From positions 105,059,760 through 105,123,759 of the forward strand of contig NC_080041.1 in the NCBI RefSeq assembly GCF_012489685.1: DNA of 64,000 nucleotides. Direction: 5' to 3'. The DNA is from Lotus japonicus. Taxonomy: Eukaryota; Streptophyta; Magnoliopsida; Fabales; Fabaceae. The notes below the pieces were generated by a model. The model searched no databases. It was not told where the DNA came from and was given only the letters and a program-made list of their open reading frames with translations. Of the stretch, positions 9,904 to 17,803 are shown piece by piece. Both the position numbers and the translations under genes were made by a program. Each line of letters opens with the position of its first letter. The first letter of the stretch is position 1.

Positions 9904-12507
9904 TTAGGAAGGAAATTCCTTTCCATTGATTAACTTACCACAAGTGCAAGGAAGAAACCTTGCACAAAACCTCTGGAGTAAATCCTCCCATGAGGCTATG
10001 TCCTCTTGCTCATCAAACCAAGCTCTAGCCTCCCTCGTCAAAGAATGAGGGAAGAGTTTAATCTTCACTTCATCACTTGAAACACCCTCAATCTTAGCAA
10101 GGGTGCTAGCTTGGGTAAACTTCACCATATGAGCATGCAAGTTCTCGTACTTGGACCCCCCATACTTGTTACCATTAACAAGCTTGATGAGAGCCGGATG
10201 GAACTCATCAATTTGGGCATTAACTTTGGGGATCTCTTCCGAAACCTTCGACATGCTTCTAATCACATCACAGACAAAGTCATTGTCATGGTTAGTCTCA
10301 ATCATAGGATTAAAAACAGAAAACCGTACCTTTTCCTTACCAACACGGAGAATGAGGTGACCCTTGTCAACGTCAATCTTAGCTCTACCAGTAGCTAAGA
10401 AAGGTCGACCAAGAATGAGAGGAATCTTCTCATCCTCCTCCATATCAAGCACAACAAAGTCCACGGGGAACACATACTTGTCCACCCGCACCATTACATC
10501 CTCCACAATCCCATATGGAGTCTTGAGGGATCGATCCGCCATTTGCAAGGAGAGCATGGTTGGGGTAACCTCTCCTAGGTTAAGCCTCTCAAACATGGTG
10601 AGTGGCATCAAATTGATGCTCGCTCTAAGATCACACAAGGCTTCCACATCCGCCATGCCTTCAATTTCCACTGGAATAGTGAAACTTCCGGGGTCCCTTC
10701 TTTTCTTAGGCATCTTCCGCTGCAAAATGGCACTACATTCCTCCGTCATCAACACCGTCTCGTATACTCCCTTCAATCTTCTTCTCTTATGCAAAATATC
10801 CTTCATAAACTTAGCATATATAGGCATTTGTTCCAAAGCATCGGCAAAAGGAATACTAATGTGGAGCTTTTTGAAAACATCAACAAATTTTGAAAACTTT
10901 TTATCTAAGCTCTTCTTAGCCAATGCTTTAGGAAACGGAACCTTGCTAGTTTCAGGAGTAAGATCAACTTCCTCTCTCACCTTAATAGGCACAACTACTT
11001 CTCCTCCCACTATCTCCTCTCTCTTTTCTCCCTCTGTTTTTTTCTTCAATTCACTCATCACTCTCCCACTTCTAGTGGCTACAACAGAGGCATTTTCTTG
11101 CTTAGGATTGGGGATAGTATCGGAAGGAAATTTACCTTGAGGTCTCTCGGCTATTTGCTTGGCCAGCTGGCCCAATTGATTCTCAAGATTCTTGATAGCC
11201 GCCTCTTGATTCTTGTAATTGTTCTCCGTCCGGTTGATGAAAGTTTCCACCAACTCTTCTAAGCTCTTCTTGGAACCACTACTTTCACCTTCTCCTCGCT
11301 CTTGAGGTTGTCTTGAGCTTTGGCCTTGGAATCCTTGGCTAGGAAATTATCTTTGAAAGCCATTTCCTTGCCCACTACTACCTTGCCTCCACGAGAAATT
11401 AGGGTGATTCCTCCATCCTGGATTGTAAGTATTTGAAAATGGGTCATTCCGAGCTTGACCCATAGCCTTCACTTCCTCCTCCGGTCTAGTCTCTGTGCAT
11501 TCTTCGCTGTCATGTGGCCCTCCACAAGTCACACACTCCACCTTGGCAACTCGACCACCAATCTTGGTAGTCTTCATTTGATTTTGAATCTCATTCATTT
11601 GCTTGGAGAGTTGCTTGTTGGAGGCCATAAGTTGATCATAAGCTTCAACCTCAAGGACTCCTCTTCGGGCTTGGCGATCATTACTAGAGTTCATGGCTCT
11701 TATAGCCATCTTTTCAATCAACTCATACCCCACTTGTGGAAGTAAGGCATCGAACTCTCCACTTGAAGCCGCATCCAAACCAAACCTCGAAGAATATTGG
11801 AGACCATCATAGAACTTTGCTACTTGCTCAGCTTGAGTAAGGTTATGTTGAGGACACCTCCTCAAGAGCTTCTTGAACCTCTCCCAAGCTTCATAGAGAT
11901 TCTCATCGGTGGATTGAGTAAAAGTCATGTTGTCATTCTTGAGCTTTCTCAAGAGGGCTCTTGGAACAAACCTTGTGGTGAACTTCTCAGCCAAGTCTTC
12001 CCAAGATGTAATGCTACCTTGGGGCTGTGAATTCAACCACTCCTCAGCAGTATCCCTCAATGAAAAAGGGAATAAACTCAAGCGGATGGTGTCCGCTGAA
12101 ACATTCTGAACTCTGTAGGTGTTGCAATTGCGGATAAACCGCTCCATGTGTGCATGAGGATCTTCGAGAGCACCTCCACCATACTGATTTTGGCTCACCA
12201 AATTAATGAATGCCGGCCTCAGCTCAAAATTTCCCGTGCCATCGGGGGAAACTATGCTGCCCGGATAATCTTAGCTCATGGCAGCCGAGGTGAGGTCTCT
12301 AAGAGAACGATTGGCATTCTCCAATTCTTGCTCTTGAAGTCTTTGAGCAAGAGCCTCATTCACTCTTTCTTCTATGTGGGCTTGCATCTCATCTTCCGTC
12401 ATTTGAGCAGCCATGGCTTCAAGCCTTTGTTGGGCTCGACGACGGCGAAGAGTACGTTCAGGCTCCGGACCAAACAACAATGGATCCGTGCCAAGCCTAC
12501 TGTGCAT
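9904..12507 (-). pseudogene. Athila-like gag-protease polyprotein with a second, partial gag domain fused at its end
   Basis: One frame of about 867 codons from 12507 (MHSRLGTDPLLFGPEPERT) to the stop at 9904 is interrupted by two TAA codons at 12271-12273 and 11347-11349. The capsid region follows the first stop (FINLVSQNQYGGG..., then EDPHAHMERF and SWEDLAEKFTTRF). A zinc knuckle CVTCGGPHDSEEC follows. After the second stop comes the aspartic protease, where the active site reads ALCDLRASINLMPL; the usual glycine of DLGAS is arginine, so it is probably dead. After ILGRPFLATGRAKIDV the protein does not continue into reverse transcriptase. It instead enters a second capsid-like block (HPALIKLVNGNKYGG... 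SWEDLLQRFCARFLP), clearly related to but different from the first. Pol has been replaced or deleted. Confidence 0.82.
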
Positions 12508-12614
12508 AAACTGAAATCACAAAAACAGAGAAAATGTTAGTAACACCTATTCAATGCAATGCTTAGTAAAACAAACGAACAAACTCTTTAACTTAAACCG
12601 AAAACCACAAACAA

Positions 12615-12632
12615 TCCCCGGCAGCGGCGCCA
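12615..12632 (-). other. Primer binding site of the Athila-like element (tRNA-Asp type)
   Basis: In element sense TGGCGCCGCTGCCGGGGA lies six bases inside the 5' LTR. Athila elements use this tRNA-Asp-complementary site. It fixes 12639-13967 as the 5' LTR and the element as minus strand. Confidence 0.8.
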
Positions 12633-12638
12633 AAAACT

Positions 12639-13967
12639 TGTTGGTCAATTCGCAAGTGTACGAATACCTCCGGGTTTTAAAATATCGAACCACAGGGATT
12701 GTGAGTGAGAATTTTTGATTTAAGTCTAAAGTTTGCAAGTTCTTAAAGTAGTAAAATTCAGAAATTGGTTTTGGTTGATTGTGACAAAAGTTTTGCAAAA
12801 GAGCAATGTTGAAAATGATGTAAATAACAATTGATGGAAAATTGCCTTGGGTTTTTGATCATCTAATCCATTCTAGTCCACCTATCCTATGCATGTGATA
12901 TCTTGATTTATCTCTTGTTGTTATAGCCTATGTACTTACTAGTTGATTCCTCACAAAAGTAATTCTCTCAAACTGAAAGATAAGCTCAATTCCTTGTGTA
13001 CTTAAACATTCATAAGAGGTAAATAAGCTGTATGTTCAGGCCAACAAAACCCTACCCTCACTCTATTCCTAGAAGCAAGTATAGAAGGATCTATTCCAAT
13101 TCATGTCCCTAAATCATAACAAATTTCCATTTGATTATAATCTAGCCTCTAGCAAAGGTGCACCAAAGCTAAGCATGCAATAAGGAATTGAAATACAAGA
13201 TTAAATCAAGACTCATGCATAGAGATAGGATTTAACAAACTAAAATTTCATAGAATCTCTTAACCCAAAGCAAAAAGTAAACTAGCCACTCATGGCTAGG
13301 GAATTCATAAAGAAAATGTAAAGAAAACCTGAGAAAAATACAAGTTGGAAGCCTCCCTTGGCCCCAAAGTTCTCCTCAGCTCTCAAACTTGATCAAAAAT
13401 GAGTAAAATGTCCAAATGTATCAAAGAAATTGGCCTAAGCCTTATTTATAGGCAAATTACACGAAGATGGGCGCTCAGGCGCCAATTCAGAGCGCCTGAG
13501 CGCCAATTGCATGTTGAAAAACATGCTTCTGGACCCAATTGGCGCCTAGGCGCCCACTCCCAGCGCCTAGGCGCTTAAGCTCGCCTGAAAAAGACTTTTT
13601 GGCTTCTGAAACTCCTCTTTTCAATTCTCTTTAAGTTCTTCATCAATTCCATGCTTCTTGGCCTTCTTTCTCCTTCAGTTTCTGCTCTCCAAACCTAACC
13701 AACAAGTCAAGGAAGATTCTAGAAGCTTCAAGAGCTCATTAGCACAAGAAGTCCTTCATAAAACACAACAAAACCATGCAAGTCCTAAACTTTACTTAAA
13801 ATGCAAGAAAACTACCTATAAAACTACTAAATTACCAAAACGAAATAAAGACTAAAGAAAAGAATAAAAATGCATGAGAATGCATGAAACACTACATGAG
13901 ACTCATCAAAAAGACTCAAAACAAACAAAGAAATGACCCTAAAAACACTACTAAAATAGGGTCATCA
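12639..13967 (-). repeat. 5' LTR of the Athila-like element
   Basis: 1329 bp, matching 5167-6496 with about nine substitutions and one 1-bp deletion by eye. The TATA box is at complement 13442-13451 with the palindrome cluster at 13468-13581. The LTR is followed by GATTC, the target duplication. Confidence 0.9.
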
Positions 13968-14259
13968 GATTCCACGCAAATCCGCTTAAGCTGTTAAACA
14001 AGTCATAAACTTTTCCAAAGTGGCTTTTTAATGTTTTCAGTCTATGCTTTAAATGATTTTTTGTAATCATTGGGCCAATTGTAGATCTTAGTGAATCAAC
14101 CATGTGGCAATATGCTGTTGTTGACCAATTATCATCATTTCTAAAGCCTTTATGATCCTCTTCAAGCAAAGCAGTCAAAAACAGTCGATCCATCTCATCA
14201 TTCCAATGTAGATAGGGAGATTCATTAGAATTTGATGCAGTGCCCTTCCCATTTGACAT
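13968..14259 (-). pseudogene. Harbinger Myb/SANT-like protein, 5' part (exon 1)
   Basis: From the ATG at 14259 the frame reads MSNGKGTASNSNESPYLHWN and continues through a Myb/SANT-like domain: WNDEMDRLFLTALLEEDHKG, then KNHLKHRLKTLKSHFGKVYDL. It is cut at residue ~97 (SGFAWN) by the Athila-like insertion and continues at 5166. Joining at the duplicated GATTC keeps the reading frame. In the Harbinger superfamily this protein partners the transposase for DNA binding. Confidence 0.75.
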
Positions 14260-14501
14260 TGTATCATCTACATGAAAATTTTAGGAAAGACAAAGAAACA
14301 AATTTTCACAACAATGGATTCATTAATCTCATAAAAGAACTAGAACATAATTTTCTACATATAATTCAGCACAAACCATAAAAAAATATCACTTACATTA
14401 AAAATATGTTCTACATAACATTTAAACATAATAAAAATACATGTTAAATTACAACTAAGTTTTTTTTTACGGGGCATTACAACTAAGTTGAACAAGTAGT
14501 G

Positions 14502-15197
14502 TCATCGATTTTGGTAAGCATTCCACATTTCATTCGCTATGTTGTCCCTTAAGAGTGATCCTTGTCTATAGTCCTCATCACGTGCTTGTGTTTGTGATCT
14601 ATTTATATCACATTGAAGCAATTCGCGATCCACTTCAGCGATTAAACTTTCATCAACATCAGCACCCATTAAGAAGTTATGCAATATACAACAAGCAAGG
14701 ATAATGTCTATCATAATGTCAAATTAGTAGAAAGGTTCGGTGCCACTAGCTATAATAGGAAATCTTTTTTTCAAAACTCCAAAACTTCTCTCAATAACAT
14801 TTCGAAGTGATGAATGTCGAAGGTTGAATAATTCTCGAGCATTTTGTGGGCCACGAGCTGAATACTCCTTCAAGTGATATCGAACACCTCTATACGGTGT
14901 AAGTAACCCTTGTTTTAGCATAAATCCTGCATCCCCAATATAATATTTGCCTACATGAATGATATATATGTTATGAACCAGTATATTAAGTGATTCAACT
15001 ACAACGTGCAATGCTTAATAATTAAAGTATATTAATTTATAACTAACCTTCAGGAATGTTTAATCGATCTTCCCTAGTTAAAGCATCTTTCAATATCCTA
15101 GAGTCAGAAGCAGTACCTTCCCACCCCGCCAACACATATGTAAATTTCATGTCAAAATTACATGCAGCCAAAATGTTTTGTGTAGGATAGTCTTTCC
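14502..15197 (-). pseudogene. Harbinger DDE transposase, 3' part (exon 2 remainder and exon 3)
   Basis: Coding resumes at 15197, after the SIRE insertion, with DYPTQNILAACNFDMKFTYV. The second catalytic aspartate follows in GWEGTASDSRIL. An intron runs from a GT at 15047 to an AG at 14951, and phase is kept (G of GGC split). Exon 3 reads KYYIGDAGFMLKQGLLTPYRG and holds the catalytic glutamate in RNVIERSFGVLKKRF. A TAA at 14724-14726 ends the frame prematurely; the same frame then continues to MIDIILACCILHNFLMGADV, the normal C-terminal block, and stops at 14502. The start of the gene is at 26696-27556. Confidence 0.8.
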
Positions 15198-16405
15198 TGA
15201 AGGTATGAAAAACGGTAGAAAGGGGGGGTTTGAATAACGTTTTCAAGATAAAGCTTTCACCTTAAAGATTTTGACAAATCTTTCGAGAACTTAAGTGCTA
15301 AAGATAAGAGATAGAAAAGCACACAAGGATTTTATCTTGGTTCACTTGATAAATCACTCAAGCTAATCCAGTCCACCCGTTAAGGTGATTTCTTCCTTCT
15401 TAGAATGAAGGCAATCCACTAATCAGGTAAGAGTTACAACTGCACTTGAAACCTACAAGTGACTAACAATTACACTGACTTAGCTCACACTAAGATTCAC
15501 TATCTTAGTCTTCTCTAGGATCCGATCAACCTTGATCTCCTAAAGGAACTAAACAAACTGTTTATCAAAGAAATGTTTACAAGAGATTTGCTTCTAAAAA
15601 GCTAATAGTAAACACAATGAATTTCAGATGAAAGAAAGCTTAGAAGAATTTGAATTTGTCTTGCGCGTATGTGAATGCTTCTAGCCGCTTCTTTCAGTCT
15701 TCAGCCTCTTTTTATACTCCAAGGATTAGGGTTGAACGTTGCATGGGAAATGCTACCGTTGGAGGGCAGTTCTGGAAAATCCAGCTTCTGCTGTGTCTGA
15801 GACTGTTAGGTAGGTCGTCAGGAAGGTACAGTTGCTTTTGTACTTGGATAGCGACTTGACCTTAAAACCTAGGAGACTTCTGATCAGGGGAATGCTTCAT
15901 GTTGGAACTTGTGAAGCCGGTTGATCAGAGTCAGAGGGAAAGCCCAGATCCTCTGACCATTGTATCTTCTGATTCTGAACTCAGAGGGAAGTACATGGTC
16001 TTCAGAGTATCTTGCTTCTGGACATCAGAGTTTCCACTATTCAGCTTCTGGATCTTCAGAGTCTTCTACACCATCAGAACATCTGAACCTTCAGTGTTTC
16101 TTGGTTATCAGACTTTCTGGATCTTCATAACTTCTAGTGACTGAGTCCACATCAGAGTTTGTATAACTTCAGAACTTCTGAAGCTTTTCCACTGTTCATA
16201 CTGAATATGGTGAATGCGAAAGCGTTGCTTGGGACACTCTTTAAGCACAGTGCTTCTGATTTGTGTGAGACTGAATAGAGGTCAGAGCCTGTAAATAGCA
16301 CACTCAGAAAAACACGTTAGAGTACCACAATTGTTCATATCAAAAGGTTAACTTGTAATCATCAAAACATAGAGTTGTACTACTAGATCAAAACTTGATC
16401 TTACA
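15198..16405 (-). repeat. 3' LTR of the SIRE element
   Basis: 1208 bp, element sense TGTAAGATC...CATACCTTCA. The TATA box in element sense is at complement 15709-15717 (GTATAAAAAG). The U3 part (about 15900-16200) is packed with TCAGAG and TTCTGA motifs. Confidence 0.92.
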
Positions 16406-16421
16406 ATCTCCCCCTTTTTGA
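16406..16421 (-). other. Polypurine tract of the SIRE element
   Basis: Element sense AAAAAGGGGGAGAT abuts the 3' LTR start. A second, nearly identical tract (AAAAAGGGGGAGTAC) lies at about 16883-16898, and shorter GGGGGAG runs are near 16575 and 16948. Confidence 0.75.
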
Positions 16422-17148
16422 TGATGACAAAACTAAGATTTTTGATGAACAATTCTTAAACAATAAACTGAATTCACTCAGAGTTTAGGGATATAGAATA
16501 AAACTTATCCTGATGTGAATAGTTTATCTTGCTCATTCTGAATTCAAGTCACTGCTTGAATCTGAGCTTAGCTCCCCCTGAATCTAATACTTGATGAAAA
16601 CGTTAGTAAAGTCTAGATTCTGAGCTAAATAATATAAGAGTTCAGAGTGAAAAACTTATGACATAGATAAATAAGAATGATCATAGCGCATAAGTTATCA
16701 GAGTCAACAATAAGGTATCAGAGTCTTGGGTATCAGAGTCAAACTAATATCACTTCAGAAGAAGTGAAATGTATTCCTTGTATTTGCCTCACGACACATC
16801 TTTTGTCATAAAGGTGGAACTCTTAAATTCTCCAAAAGAAAAATAAATCACACTAACACATCTTACACATCAAAAACTGGGTGTACTCCCCCTTTTTGTC
16901 ATAAGCAAAAAGTGTGGGTGTGAAAAACTTAGCTTGAAGTACAAGGTACTCCCCCTTAGAGAAGGTCTAAGTTTAAGGAAACGGAGAAAATAAATGATGC
17001 ATGAATGAGAGTTAGGCGAATTAAAGAAAGGAGTTAATGCAAGAGAAGAACGTTTACCACCGGCCAGGGGAGTAAAGAGAACTTCAGTTACCAAGGACTT
17101 ATCCTCGAGAAACTGCAGGAGCAATAACTTTCAGGACGCAATTGAAGC
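16422..17148. other. Non-coding region between the SIRE purine tract and the antisense gene
   Basis: No protein frame is supported. It holds repeated TCAGAG motifs and duplicated purine-tract copies. It probably serves as the element 3' untranslated region on the minus strand and as upstream sequence of the antisense gene on the plus strand. Confidence 0.45.
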
Positions 17149-17158
17149 TTATATAAAG
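17149..17158 (+). promoter_or_regulatory. TATA box for the antisense gene in SIRE
   Basis: TTATATAAAG on the + strand lies about 70 bp before the ATG at 17227. The short leader (CACACTCAATCAATACC) looks like a plant 5' UTR. Confidence 0.5.
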
Positions 17159-17226
17159 CGAGTTAGAAACAGGTAAGCTTCACACTCAATCAATACCATC
17201 AAAGTAAAAAGAAAATAGCATCATAC

Positions 17227-17607
17227 ATGGTAGCACTAGAAGAGCTCAGAAGGAAGGCCTTTGTGGAGGATATGTTCTTAAACATACGGCACCCAGAAGG
17301 TACAACCACCATATCAGAGCTAACAAGGACACTGCTAGAGGAGGACTTGCATCCAGAGTTAAAGAGAGACTTGGAAGAATTCCTTGCTTTCGTGGAGGAA
17401 GTGCAAGAGCTCAGCCAGCTTGAACTGAAGCTGCTGGAAGAAAAAGAGATCTTGGAAAAGAAGCTCAAGACTTCAGAAGAGATTCTGGAGAGGGATGAGC
17501 TAAAAGACAGTCTCAACAACATCCAGTATGCACTGGAGCGTCTGGAGAAGGAAAGGTCAGAGCAGCGCCAGGAGTGCAGAAGAATGAGGAGGGATCCTCC
17601 ATTCTAG
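17227..17607 (+). CDS. Small coiled-coil protein encoded antisense inside the SIRE element
   Basis: An intact 126-codon frame starts MVALEELRRKAFVEDMFLNI and ends MRRDPPF. It runs opposite to the element, between the env-like frame and the 3' LTR. From about residue 45 to 118 it is almost all charged and leucine residues in heptad-like spacing (ELSQLELKLLEEKEILEKKL), so a coiled coil is predicted. A TATA box lies 70 bp upstream and AATAAA 50 bp after the stop (17657-17662), giving a compact complete gene unit. I do not recognise the family. While the pol gene of the same element has four premature stops, this frame is intact, though its short length makes that weak evidence. It could be a chance frame opposite non-coding sequence, but the promoter and poly(A) signal argue against that. 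Confidence 0.55.
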   Translation: MVALEELRRKAFVEDMFLNIRHPEGTTTISELTRTLLEEDLHPELKRDLEEFLAFVEEVQELSQLELKLLEEKEILEKKLKTSEEILERDELKDSLNNIQYALERLEKERSEQRQECRRMRRDPPF

Positions 17608-17656
17608 GATTTTAGGGAAAAGAAAAACATGTATGATGTAAATGCAGTTTATTATG

Positions 17657-17662
17657 AATAAA
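17657..17662 (+). terminator. Polyadenylation signal of the antisense SIRE gene
   Basis: AATAAA 50 bp after the stop codon of the 17227-17607 frame, followed by AT-rich sequence. Confidence 0.45.
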
Positions 17663-17803
17663 GAAAATTTTGCAAACATAATGTCAAATATATATATGTA
17701 TGATGTGCAAAAAAAATAAATAACGAAAAGACATAACAAAATAATAAAAAAAACTTAAAGAAAATAAGACTAGGGTAAGAAGAAAAACGAAGAGATCCTA
17801 AGA

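Larger units (their letters stand above)
5167..13967 (-). mobile_element. Non-autonomous Athila-like Ty3/gypsy LTR retrotransposon inserted in the Harbinger Myb/SANT gene
   Basis: Two nearly identical LTRs (5167-6496 and 12639-13967) bound an 8.8-kb element on the minus strand. GATTC is duplicated at 5162-5166 and 13968-13972. The primer binding site next to the 5' LTR matches the tRNA-Asp type typical of Athila. Internal order is gag, aspartic protease, a second partial gag domain, then a separate spliced gene for a 'putative plant transposon' protein. Reverse transcriptase, RNase H and integrase are absent, so it must have moved with help from another element. I counted about nine substitutions and one indel between the LTRs, so the insertion is recent. 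Confidence 0.88.

Noticed and set aside
10364..11140. 258-codon + strand frame opposite the Athila-like protease
   Set aside because: It is the mirror of a clear protease and gag frame and has no domain of its own.
17199..17522. Serine-rich minus-strand frame opposite the SIRE antisense gene
   Set aside because: Composition (mostly S and L) is that of a shadow of a K/E/L-rich coiled coil; the + frame has the promoter and poly(A) signal.
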